Source: Psychrobacter sp.
GTDB lineage: Bacteria; Pseudomonadota; Gammaproteobacteria; Pseudomonadales; Moraxellaceae
NCBI GenBank assembly: GCA_029267175.1
Contig: JARIDJ010000025.1
Location: 1 to 33,383 of the forward strand
Reading direction: 5' to 3'
DNA length: 33,383 nucleotides
The notes under the pieces were generated by a model that ran no database searches, was not told the DNA's origin, and was given only the letters and a program-made list of their open reading frames with translations. The position numbers and the translations under genes are program-made. Shown one piece after another: positions 1 through 6,912 of the stretch (position 1 is its first letter; each line of letters starts with the position of its first letter).

Positions 1-95
1 TAGCGTCTAAAGATTTAGAGCTTGGTATGCGCCTAGATAACTGGCCACCAGCTGATTTACGGGTTGATGATCGCTTCTCTTATCGCAGCCGTTAA
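1..95 (+). CDS. rpoA: RNA polymerase alpha subunit, C-terminal end only
   Basis: Only the last 30 codons are in the window, in the frame whose first complete codon begins at base 3, ending with TAA at 93-95. The residues SKDLELGMRLDNWPPADL match the end of the alpha C-terminal domain, which contacts UP elements and activators in RNA polymerase. The identification is strengthened by rplQ starting 20 bases downstream, the standard end of the alpha ribosomal-protein operon. The rest of the gene lies outside the window. Confidence 0.93.
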   Translation, partial: ASKDLELGMRLDNWPPADLRVDDRFSYRSR

Positions 96-114
96 ACATT
101 AAGGATATTTGACT

Positions 115-474
115 ATGCGCCATCGTAAGAGTGGAGTCAAGCTGGGTCGTACCGGCAGTCATCGCAAAGCTATGTTCCAGAACATGACTAACTCATTATT
201 TGAGCATGAACTGATCAAAACTACTTTACCTAAAGCAAAAGAGCTGCGCCGCGTCGCTGAGCCATTAATCACTATGGCTAAAGAAGACAGTGTTGCTAAT
301 CGCCGTTTGGCCTTTAGTCGCATGCGTAGCAAAGCTATGGTTGGTAAGTTATTTGGCACTTTAGGCCCACGTTACCAAAATCGTCCAGGCGGCTACTTAC
401 GTATCGTTAAGTGCGGTCATCGTGACGGTGATAACGCGCCTATGGCTTATGTAGAGTTAGTTGATCGTGACTAA
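115..474 (+). CDS. rplQ: 50S ribosomal protein L17
   Basis: A 119-residue protein of the large ribosomal subunit, close to the usual bacterial L17 length. It starts MRHRKSG, carries the family signature [19 protein letters not shown] in the first half, and ends with [15 protein letters not shown] choose the ATG at 115, preceded by AAGGA at 101-105. A frame extension to TTG at 109 adds two residues and is too close to that ribosome binding site. It is the last gene of the rpoA-rplQ operon and is followed by a strong hairpin terminator. Nothing unusual is seen. Confidence 0.98.
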   Translation: MRHRKSGVKLGRTGSHRKAMFQNMTNSLFEHELIKTTLPKAKELRRVAEPLITMAKEDSVANRRLAFSRMRSKAMVGKLFGTLGPRYQNRPGGYLRIVKCGHRDGDNAPMAYVELVDRD

Positions 475-500
475 TCTATAACTAGTTTAGATGTTGTATA

Positions 501-530
501 AAAAAGCTCCAATTTATTGGAGCTTTTTTG
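501..530. terminator. Bidirectional terminator between rplQ and yciO
   Basis: The arms AAAAAGCTCC and GGAGCTTTTT surround a short A/T loop. There is a T run after the stem on the plus strand and an equal run on the minus strand. It lies between two convergent genes and should end transcripts from both sides. Confidence 0.9.
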
Positions 531-544
531 TTCCTGAAATATAG

Positions 545-1165
545 CTACAACATCAGATCACTAACATCAGCGGCACCTTGTCTAATGACCTCAGGTTGAG
601 AGCTGGTCATATCGACGATAGTAGTCAGTAACGTGGTCTTAACTCCTGCATTAATAAGCGCGTCTATTTGATTTTCTAATAACTCTTCGATATCAAATGG
701 ATCATCCAAAATATCATCGCGATTAGGGAGTATTAACGAGCTGGTTAAGATAGGCTCATCCATCGCCTCAAGTAATGCTTGAGCAATAGGGTTGCTCGGT
801 ACGCGAATACCAATAGTTTTCTTTTTAGGGTGAGCTAATTTCTTTGGCACATCTTTGGTAGCGTTCAAAATAAAAGTAATAGGCGCTGGGGTATGAGCCT
901 TAAGTTGTTTAAATTGATGGTTATCGACCGTAGCATAATTGGCAATCTCACTTAAATCACGACACAGCAAAGTGAATTGATGCTTGTCATCAAGCTCGCG
1001 AATTTGCTTAAGTTTCTCAATTGCATCTTTAGCTCCCAAGCGGCAGCCAAAAGCATAGCTGGTATCTGTTGGATAGATAATGAGCTTATCATTACGTAGC
1101 ATATCAGCCGCTTGTTCAATAAGCCTCGGTTGCGGATTTTCTGGGTGAATATAAAGAGTTTGCAT
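545..1165 (-). CDS. yciO: YciO-type threonylcarbamoyl-AMP synthase-like protein
   Basis: A 206-residue single-domain member of the Sua5/YciO/TsaC superfamily, the same length as Escherichia coli YciO. YciO-type features are the start QTLYIHPENPQPRLIEQAA, the nucleotide-binding patch YPTDTSYAFGC near residues 31-41, FTLLCRDLSEIANYA, and KKTIGIRVPSNPIAQALLEA near residues 114-133. Superfamily members make threonylcarbamoyl-AMP from threonine, bicarbonate and ATP for tRNA t6A. The YciO branch is a paralogue whose physiological role is less settled than that of TsaC. The ATG at 1165 has AGGAG six bases upstream. It converges on rplQ and shares its terminator. The YciO assignment over TsaC rests on similarity along the whole length. 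Confidence 0.9.
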   Translation of the reverse strand: MQTLYIHPENPQPRLIEQAADMLRNDKLIIYPTDTSYAFGCRLGAKDAIEKLKQIRELDDKHQFTLLCRDLSEIANYATVDNHQFKQLKAHTPAPITFILNATKDVPKKLAHPKKKTIGIRVPSNPIAQALLEAMDEPILTSSLILPNRDDILDDPFDIEELLENQIDALINAGVKTTLLTTIVDMTSSQPEVIRQGAADVSDLML

Positions 1166-1226
1166 ACTAGCTCCTAGTTTATAGTTATTTTTTTATTATC
1201 AGCCTAATTTATTTTGAATAAATTAA

Positions 1227-1254
1227 GCTTTGATGATTAGTATAAAATCAAAGC
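1227..1254. terminator. Perfect 8-bp inverted repeat downstream of epmC
   Basis: GCTTTGAT at 1227-1234 is mirrored by ATCAAAGC at 1247-1254 around a 12-base loop. On the minus strand it lies about 55 bases past the epmC stop and is followed by TTAATTTATT. That is A/T-rich but lacks an uninterrupted U run, so it is at best a weak terminator. It could also be an mRNA 3'-end stabiliser. Confidence 0.4.
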
Positions 1255-1307
1255 GGTTTTGGATAGTAGTAGCGAGACGTTACAAATGGTGGAAAATCGT
1301 TAAACAA

Positions 1308-2009
1308 CTAACTGTGTTCATTAAATAGGGTCAAAAACGCTCTTAGTAAAGTCTGAGCGTCTCTAGGTAAGCTTTGCGGATTAGCAATATAGGCTTTGGC
1401 CTGCTCATAAACATCATAAGCAAAGCTGCTATCGCTAGTATCAAAATCGGCAAACAGGTTATCTTGCGAGACTTGAAAAGGCCTGTTGCAAGCTAGAGTA
1501 AATAAGCATTCTAATGCTTGCGGTTTGATCTCTACGCGCTCAAAAGCTCGCTGCTGCGCCTCATTACGCCCATCAGCAGCATACCAGTAGCCAAAGTCGC
1601 TAAGCTGCCGACGAGCCTTACCAGCGATACACCAATGGCTGATCTCGTGCAAAGCACTGGCAAAAAAACCGTGCGCAAATTCAATACGGGCAGGGTTGTC
1701 GTTATCTGCTGGAAAATACTCAGGCTCATGCTCACCTCTTACCAGCTGTACCTGCTGATCGGCAAATAAGCGATTAAATAATGTTATTAAAGCTTCAGTA
1801 GCTTTGTGCTCATCGGCTAATAGTTTAAGATCATTAAAATCGAACACTTTATTACCGCTACTGTCTAAATAAGGCTTATGAATTTTGCTTGGCAGTAAAT
1901 CATTAAGTTCCGCCAATAATTTACTAGCATCATTACTAGTCAGTAACTCAGAAAAGGTAACAGTTGTTTTATTTTTGGTAATAAAATTGGTAGCAATAAG
2001 AGAAGTCAT
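1308..2009 (-). CDS. epmC: Elongation factor P hydroxylase
   Basis: EpmC (YfcM) hydroxylates the beta-lysylated lysine of translation factor EF-P after EpmA and EpmB have acted. The core from about residue 75 to the end matches the family: EHEPEYFPAD, FAHGFFASALHEISHWCIAG with putative metal ligands His113, His121 and His125 in the HEISHW motif, then DFGYWYAADGR and VEIKPQALECLF. At 233 residues it is about 50 longer than the E. coli protein. The surplus is an N-terminal stretch (about residues 1-70) that I do not recognise. No internal ATG offers a shorter start. The ATG at 2009 has no obvious Shine-Dalgarno sequence. epmA, epmB and efp are not in the window. It is on the same strand as yciO, which lies 142 bases downstream of its stop. 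Confidence 0.88.
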   Translation of the reverse strand: MTSLIATNFITKNKTTVTFSELLTSNDASKLLAELNDLLPSKIHKPYLDSSGNKVFDFNDLKLLADEHKATEALITLFNRLFADQQVQLVRGEHEPEYFPADNDNPARIEFAHGFFASALHEISHWCIAGKARRQLSDFGYWYAADGRNEAQQRAFERVEIKPQALECLFTLACNRPFQVSQDNLFADFDTSDSSFAYDVYEQAKAYIANPQSLPRDAQTLLRAFLTLFNEHS

Positions 2010-2170
2010 AAAAAGTACTAATTATCTAGAAATATTAACGAAGAGGGCATCACTAAAAGGTAGTGTTTAAAGATTAGAGGTATTGCAGCGTTAACTTAGC
2101 AGGGCTTATCAATAATGTCTAAAAATAAAGCCAATTAAACGCTATCTTAAGCCAACAAAAACAGTAACAT

Positions 2171-2182
2171 ACTAGCGCTAGT
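2171..2182. repeat. Perfect 12-bp palindrome upstream of yceD
   Basis: ACTAGCGCTAGT is fully self-complementary. It sits in the divergent epmC/yceD intergenic region, 68 bases before yceD. It may be an operator half-site pair or chance; I know of no regulator with this exact site. Confidence 0.35.
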
Positions 2183-2249
2183 GTCGAATCGTGCTTTCGG
2201 TTAGTATGGCAGGCAACATTATACCCCATTTTCATCCGCGAGGCCGCTT

Positions 2250-2843
2250 ATGTCATCTTCTCAAACTAACTCAAAAACAACGACTGCTATTGATGATAAT
2301 CAGGCTAAGTCGTCCACTTGTATGCCTGAGCATATCTCGTTAAACAAGTGGGAGGATACCGGCTTTGAATGGCAAGGTGCCGTTGCTCCTGTAGATTTTG
2401 AGCGTCTAAATGCTTTATTAACCACTGAGCATAAGCAAGCTAATCTACACATAAAAACCAAGCTATATCGTCATAATAATGTGCTGCATTTGTCTTTTGA
2501 GGTTGATGGCGAGGTATGGCTAACCTGCCAGCGCTGTCTGCAACCGGTAGCAACCGATCTGACTGATGATTATGATATTGCATTGTTAGAGGAGGAGAGT
2601 CAGGCAAGCTTAGTCGATGAAGAGCAGGACTATCTGTTATTAGAGGAAGTCGTTGATAATCAAACGCCTGAACGCTTATTGCCTTTCAAAAAGCTAATTG
2701 AGGACGAGCTGCTACTAAAAGTGCCAATGGCACCTAAACATGATGATTGTGAGATGAGTGTTGAGCAGTTTGGCGAGATACCCGAAGAGGAAGAGGGTGA
2801 AAATCCTTTTGCCGCTTTATCCGCATTAAAGGATAAGCTGTAG
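2250..2843 (+). CDS. yceD: YceD/DUF177 family protein (23S rRNA accumulation)
   Basis: A 197-residue acidic protein of the DUF177/YceD family. In E. coli YceD affects 23S rRNA accumulation, and it is almost always encoded just before rpmF, as here. The family's CxxC motif is seen as CQRCLQPV (Cys93 and Cys96), followed by the acidic central stretch and a helix reading FKKLIEDELLLKVPMAP near residues 146-162. The tail is strongly acidic (EIPEEEEGENPF). The first 30 residues are Ser/Thr-rich and unconserved-looking. The ATG at 2250 has GAGG eight bases upstream. The gap to rpmF is unusually long (306 bases) and contains its own promoter-like sequence, so rpmF need not depend on the yceD transcript. 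Confidence 0.9.
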   Translation: MSSSQTNSKTTTAIDDNQAKSSTCMPEHISLNKWEDTGFEWQGAVAPVDFERLNALLTTEHKQANLHIKTKLYRHNNVLHLSFEVDGEVWLTCQRCLQPVATDLTDDYDIALLEEESQASLVDEEQDYLLLEEVVDNQTPERLLPFKKLIEDELLLKVPMAPKHDDCEMSVEQFGEIPEEEEGENPFAALSALKDKL

Positions 2844-2894
2844 TTTTTAAATCCCTTTTTTGTCAACTCTACACAGAAGAGTTTGCAGCAGGGC

Positions 2895-2923
2895 TTTATT
2901 AATGCGTAAAAGATGCGTATAAT
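2895..2923 (+). promoter_or_regulatory. Candidate sigma-70 promoter for rpmF
   Basis: A perfect TATAAT at 2918-2923 lies 17 bases after TTTATT (weak -35 match). Transcription from here would give a leader of about 220 bases before rpmF. Apart from this promoter, the 2844-3149 gap holds only short imperfect repeats and no open reading frame that I can support. Confidence 0.45.
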
Positions 2924-3149
2924 GTCCCGTTTATTGCACTCTGGCAACAAGCTGCTTGTGAATAAAATTGATTAAATAAAATATTTGTAGAGTTTAGATT
3001 TAGTCAGCGGGTTCATACCAGTAGCAAACTCATTAATTTAGTACTGTATTAGCTTATAGTGATTTAGATTTTATAAGTCATAAGCGTAAGTCAGTATCGA
3101 TTAAAGCTGAATTTTAAGCTTACCCCTTTTTAAGTATAGGAGCTATATC

Positions 3150-3332
3150 ATGGCTGTTCAAAAAAGTCGTAAAAGCCGTTCTCGTCGTGACATGCGCCGC
3201 TCACACCATCGTATGGAAGTGGCTGAATTGAGCGTTGATGCTACTACCGGTGAGAAGCATCGTCGTCACCACATGACTAAAGACGGTTTTTATCGTGGTC
3301 GTCAGTTATTCAAAGTTAGTCAAGACGCTTAA
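3150..3332 (+). CDS. rpmF: 50S ribosomal protein L32
   Basis: A 60-residue, very basic protein beginning [20 protein letters not shown] and ending FYRGRQLF, the standard L32 pattern. It is a small structural protein of the 50S subunit. The cysteines of zinc-binding L32 variants are absent, so this is the C-minus form usual for gammaproteobacteria. TAGGAG lies just upstream of the ATG. It follows yceD as in most proteobacteria. Here it is followed by fabD rather than plsX-fabH. Confidence 0.98.
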   Translation: MAVQKSRKSRSRRDMRRSHHRMEVAELSVDATTGEKHRRHHMTKDGFYRGRQLFKVSQDA

Positions 3333-3372
3333 TTTATTAGTCAAATAGTAAAGGTCTCAATCTAAAATAATC

Positions 3373-3398
3373 GCTGTCTGTTCTAATAGGCAGCTTTT
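3373..3398 (+). terminator. Probable rpmF terminator
   Basis: GCTGTCT at 3373-3379 pairs with AGGCAGC at 3388-3394 (one G-U) around an 8-base loop, followed by TTTTAT. It is 40 bases past the rpmF stop. Confidence 0.65.
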
Positions 3399-3442
3399 AT
3401 ATTGCTGACCATTTACTATCGATCATTATGAATTATGCTGAT

Positions 3443-3497
3443 AAAAGCCAAGTTATCTTGCTATTATAAATTTAATAGTTCGATGGCTTGGCTTTTT
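3443..3497 (+). terminator. Nested inverted repeat with T run between rpmF and fabD
   Basis: The outer arms AAAAGCCAAG (3443-3452) and CTTGGCTTTT (3487-3496) enclose an inner hairpin, CTATTA and TAATAG. The outer 3' arm runs into TTTTT. It could be a backup terminator after rpmF or a bidirectional one. The 3333-3750 gap holds this, the first terminator and the fabD promoter, and no further gene that I can support. Confidence 0.5.
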
Positions 3498-3676
3498 GTC
3501 GTTTATTATTTGATTGTCTATCTGAGTTTATGCTCAAGTCTCAACTTAAGTCGCTATGATAATCGCTTAGAGCAGTGTATAGTTTGCTAATGCTAGATAG
3601 CTGTCAGTCTTACTCTTTTATCATTTTTATCATGGGTGATGAGATTGGCTTGCAACACTAGCATTTGCTATTATTT

Positions 3677-3706
3677 TTGTTATTACCCTATTTTTGCGAC
3701 GATAAT
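3677..3706 (+). promoter_or_regulatory. Candidate sigma-70 promoter for fabD
   Basis: TTGTTA at 3677-3682 and GATAAT at 3701-3706 are separated by 18 bases. A start near 3713 would give a leader of about 38 bases before the fabD ATG. Placement downstream of two terminator-like hairpins fits a separate fab transcript. Confidence 0.45.
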
Positions 3707-3750
3707 TGGTTCAAACAAAGAGCGCTTTTAATCATTAAGGAATATTGGCT

Positions 3751-4725
3751 ATGGCATCAACGCCTGATACGATAACAACAAAGCCCCGTATTGCAATTGT
3801 CTTTCCTGGGCAAGGTGCGCAAGCAGTCGGTATGACCGCAGAGCTTGCTGAGATTTATCCGCAAATTCATGAGACTTTTAATGAGGCAAGTGAGGCCCTT
3901 GGAGAGGACTTATGGGCGATCTGTCAAGATGAAGAGCGCTTAAATCAGACCAAATATACTCAGCCTGCTTTGCTAGCTGCTAGCATTGCTATTTGGCGAG
4001 TACTAAAAGACAAGCTAGCTCAAAAAAATATTACTCCTTGCTATATGGCAGGTCATTCTTTGGGGGAGTATAGTGCGCTGTGTGCCTCTGGGGTGATAAG
4101 TTTCGCTGAGGCCATACAGCTAGTGCATAAGCGCGGCCAGTTAATGCAAGAGGCGGTTGCAGGGATTGAGACCGCTATGGCTGCCGTATTGGGTCTTGAG
4201 GACAATCGCGTTGAGACTTTATGTGAGCAAGCGACAGAGCACGTTGATGGCGCTATCGTTAATGCGGCAAATTTTAACAGCCCAGGACAAGTGGTTATCT
4301 CTGGCAATGCGATAGGGGTAGCGGCGGTTATTGATAAAGTACAAAACACTGGCAAAAAAGCCATTCCTCTAAAGGTTAGCGTCCCTTCGCATTGTGCCTT
4401 GATGGAGCCTGCTAGCCAAGCTTTAGCCGAAGCTTTGGCGGCTATTCAGTTTGACCAAGCGACTATTCCGGTTATTCAAAACCGTCACGCTCATGTTGAG
4501 ACTAGCGCCCAAGGTATCAAGCAAGCCTTGACCGAGCAGCTTAGTGAAGCGGTACTGTGGTCAAAAACTATGCAAGAATTGGCAGATAAACAAATTAATA
4601 TTTTAATCGAATGTGGCAGCGGTAATGTACTTAGTAATTTGGCAAAACGTCAGGCTCAGCCTATTACTTGTTATCCTACTGATAAGCCAGCTCGTCTTGA
4701 TAAGTTAATGGAGATATTATCATGA
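3751..4725 (+). CDS. fabD: Malonyl-CoA:ACP transacylase
   Basis: FabD transfers malonyl from CoA to AcpP for fatty-acid chain extension in the cytoplasm. The 324-residue length is slightly above the usual 310. Motifs: FPGQGAQ near residues 18-24, nucleophile Ser103 in GHSLGEYSAL, Arg128 in HKRGQLMQ, and catalytic His214 in VSVPSHCALMEP. The ATG at 3751 follows TAAGG by ten bases; a two-residue TTG extension is less likely. The stop overlaps the fabG start by four bases (ATGA), indicating translational coupling. The first ten residues are an unconserved Thr/Ser-rich lead. Confidence 0.96.
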   Translation: MASTPDTITTKPRIAIVFPGQGAQAVGMTAELAEIYPQIHETFNEASEALGEDLWAICQDEERLNQTKYTQPALLAASIAIWRVLKDKLAQKNITPCYMAGHSLGEYSALCASGVISFAEAIQLVHKRGQLMQEAVAGIETAMAAVLGLEDNRVETLCEQATEHVDGAIVNAANFNSPGQVVISGNAIGVAAVIDKVQNTGKKAIPLKVSVPSHCALMEPASQALAEALAAIQFDQATIPVIQNRHAHVETSAQGIKQALTEQLSEAVLWSKTMQELADKQINILIECGSGNVLSNLAKRQAQPITCYPTDKPARLDKLMEILS

Positions 4726-5450
4726 GTCGTACAATCACCTTAGTAACAGGGGCTAGCCGAGGGATCGGTAAAGCGGTCGCCAAACGTTTCGCCAAAGAAG
4801 GCCATTTTGTCATTGGTACGGCAACGACTGAAAAAGGCGCAGCTTTAATCGATGATTATTTGCATGATTCTGGTGGTATAGGCCGGGTATTGGATGTCTG
4901 CGACCCAGCACAAATTGACAAGCTATTTGAAGAGATCGAAAGCGTTTATGGTGCCGTGCAAGTACTGGTCAACAATGCTGGTATCACTAAAGACGGCTTA
5001 TTGATGCGCATGAAAGATGAAGATTGGGAAAGTGTGATCGACACCAACTTAACCTCTGTCTACCGCATGAGTAAGCGCGCTGTTCGCGGTATGATGAAAG
5101 CTCGCCGTGGTCGTATTATCAATATCAGCTCAGTGGTGGCGCAGATGGGTAATGCTGGCCAGTCCAACTATGCTGCTACTAAGGCTGGTTTGGAAGGTTT
5201 TAGTCGTACTTTAGCGCGTGAGATTGGCTCACGGCAAGTGACTATCAACTGTGTCGCGCCTGGTCTTATTGAAACGGATATGACCGATGAGCTTGATGAG
5301 CGCTTGCTAAATTCTATGCTAGATGCGGTGCCTATTGGCCGTCTAGGTCAGCCAGAAGATATCGCTGCAGCGGTGCTGTTTTTGGCAGGTGATGAGGCCA
5401 GTTACATAACCGGCGCCGTTCTGCCCGTTAATGGTGGTATGTATATGTAG
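4722..5450 (+). CDS. fabG: 3-oxoacyl-[ACP] reductase
   Basis: FabG reduces 3-oxoacyl-ACP with NADPH, the first reduction of each elongation round. It is a classic short-chain dehydrogenase of 242 residues: TGASRGIG cofactor loop at 9-16, NNAG at 84-87, Asn109, Ser137, and YAATK with Tyr150 and Lys154. The end GAVLPVNGGMYM is typical. It overlaps fabD by four bases and shares its transcript. The acpP gene follows after 289 bases and appears to have its own promoter element. Confidence 0.97.
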   Translation: MSRTITLVTGASRGIGKAVAKRFAKEGHFVIGTATTEKGAALIDDYLHDSGGIGRVLDVCDPAQIDKLFEEIESVYGAVQVLVNNAGITKDGLLMRMKDEDWESVIDTNLTSVYRMSKRAVRGMMKARRGRIINISSVVAQMGNAGQSNYAATKAGLEGFSRTLAREIGSRQVTINCVAPGLIETDMTDELDERLLNSMLDAVPIGRLGQPEDIAAAVLFLAGDEASYITGAVLPVNGGMYM

Positions 5451-5554
5451 TTTGCTACAACGCGTACAAAAGCAGTCATAAAACTTAAATATTAAATGTT
5501 ACATTAGTCCTATAATAATTTGTGTGAACGAGTGTAAACTCTAATAAATGCTGT

Positions 5555-5560
5555 TATAAT
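5555..5560 (+). promoter_or_regulatory. -10-like element upstream of acpP
   Basis: A perfect TATAAT, 180 bases before acpP, without a convincing -35 hexamer 16-18 bases upstream. Independent acpP transcription is common in other bacteria, which makes this a fair candidate. Nothing else is recognisable in the fabG-acpP gap. Confidence 0.3.
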
Positions 5561-5739
5561 GACGGACACTTTTAGACCAAAGCCCAATACTATAGTGAAT
5601 TGATTATAGTAAATTGTTGTCAAATACCAAAAAGCTTGGCATGATGATGGTGTTTTTCTGCGAATTTATTCATAATCCTAAAGCCAATAGACAACTGGTC
5701 AACAATTCTCAAATCGATAGATAAAAAGGAGTATTTTTA

Positions 5740-5976
5740 ATGAGTAATGATACTGAGCTAAAGATAAAATCTGCAGTAGCAGAGCAATTAGGTATGAACG
5801 TTGAAGACGTAAAAAACGAAGCTTCTTTTATGGAAGATTTGGGCGCTGATTCTTTAGATCTAGTTGAGTTAGTCATGTCGTTCGAAAGTGATTTTGGTAT
5901 CACTATTCCTGATGAAGACTCAGCTGAATTGACTACCGTACAAAAAGCAATTGATTACGTACAAGCACAGCTATAA
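5740..5976 (+). CDS. acpP: Acyl carrier protein
   Basis: A 78-residue acidic protein that carries acyl chains on a phosphopantetheine arm. The arm attaches to Ser38 in the motif [12 protein letters not shown]. Length and the four-helix pattern match AcpP of fatty-acid synthesis. AAAAGGAG lies 10-11 bases before the ATG. It follows fabG as expected, but fabF, the usual next gene, is replaced by an unrelated BON/LysM gene behind a terminator. Confidence 0.98.
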   Translation: MSNDTELKIKSAVAEQLGMNVEDVKNEASFMEDLGADSLDLVELVMSFESDFGITIPDEDSAELTTVQKAIDYVQAQL

Positions 5977-6054
5977 TTACTAACAGGTATGATAAGTTGC
6001 TATTTAAATTGCTATTAACATAACTAGCAAAAACTAATACCCGTTATTGATTTT

Positions 6055-6087
6055 ACCGCTTATCTGTATAGATAAGCGGTTTTTTTG
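6055..6087 (+). terminator. acpP terminator
   Basis: ACCGCTTATC (6055-6064) pairs perfectly with GATAAGCGGT (6071-6080) around TGTATA, followed by a run of T. The remaining 230 bases before the next gene contain an isolated TATAAT at 6190-6195 and nothing else clear. Confidence 0.92.
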
Positions 6088-6316
6088 TCTTTATCAGCTT
6101 AACTTAGCAAAAGTTATCAGCTATTAAAGCAGATTTTTTAGCTTAACATTACTCAACATACCGCTACTATGCAAAGTCGTTGCCTTTGTTATAATCATAA
6201 AGTCCAAGACAGTTGCTGACTGTCGTTTGTTATAACTGAAAGCTTTCATAAGTAACAAACGATTAGAGTCAGTAGAAAAAATAAATAATTAATAAAATAT
6301 CTGAAGGAGTAGTTAA

Positions 6317-6826
6317 ATGGGAATATTCAGCTTTGCAAAAGATATCGGTGATAAGATTTTTAATCGTGATGATGATAAACATGAGGCCAAAGTCGAGACC
6401 AAAGCCGATGCCAATACCCCTGTAAAAGATAGCGAACCATCAGCACAATCGGTAGCTAATATTTTGCTGCGCCGCATCCAGCAGCAAAATCTGCACATTA
6501 GTAATCTAAAAGTTAAGTATAACGGTTCAACAGATACTGCCGAGATTAGTGGTAATGCCAAGACGCAAGCGGATCGTGAAAAAGCGATTATTGCTATAGG
6601 TAACGTCCAAAACGTAGCCAAGGTCATTGACAATATCGATATCGAAGAAGATGCACCAGAATCAACTATGTATACGGTCAAATCTGGTGATAGCTTATCA
6701 AAAATCGCTAAGGACGTTTATGGTTCGGCTAATGACTATATGAAAATATTTGAAGCTAATAAGCCGATGTTATCTGATCCTGACAAAATCTACCCAGGTC
6801 AAGTACTTCGTATTCCTAAGCCATAG
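6317..6826 (+). CDS. kbp: BON and LysM domain protein, Kbp (YgaU)-like
   Basis: A 169-residue protein resembling E. coli Kbp, a cytoplasmic potassium-binding protein. The start MGIFSFAKDIGDKIF matches the family N terminus. A BON-like domain lies near residues 45-115 (ISNLKVKYNGSTDTAEISGNA, then ..AIGNVQNVAKVIDNI). A LysM domain runs from about 119 to the end (YTVKSGDSLSKIAKDVYG, then FEANKPMLSDPDKIYPGQVL). There is no signal peptide, which fits a cytoplasmic protein despite the LysM domain. The linker around residues 15-45 is charged and longer than in E. coli. AAGGAG precedes the ATG. It is probably a single-gene transcript with a terminator shared with queG. The potassium role is inferred from homology. 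Confidence 0.88.
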   Translation: MGIFSFAKDIGDKIFNRDDDKHEAKVETKADANTPVKDSEPSAQSVANILLRRIQQQNLHISNLKVKYNGSTDTAEISGNAKTQADREKAIIAIGNVQNVAKVIDNIDIEEDAPESTMYTVKSGDSLSKIAKDVYGSANDYMKIFEANKPMLSDPDKIYPGQVLRIPKP

Positions 6827-6875
6827 ATTCTATAAGAGCTAATTATTAAATTGGCTCATAGTAATCATTTTAAAG

Positions 6876-6905
6876 ACGTCTCTTATGCATTAAGAGGCGT
6901 TTTTT
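6876..6905 (+). terminator. kbp terminator
   Basis: ACGTCTCTTA (6876-6885) pairs with TAAGAGGCGT (6891-6900), with one G-U pair, around TGCAT, then TTTTT. It lies between convergent kbp and queG. The U run is better on the plus strand. Confidence 0.85.
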
Positions 6906-6912
6906 ATTGCCT

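Noticed and set aside
1518..1769. An 83-codon plus-strand frame
   Set aside because: It lies wholly opposite the conserved core of epmC and is a shadow of that gene.
2181..2215. TCGAATC-like string suggestive of a tRNA T arm
   Set aside because: No acceptor, D or anticodon arm can be formed around it.
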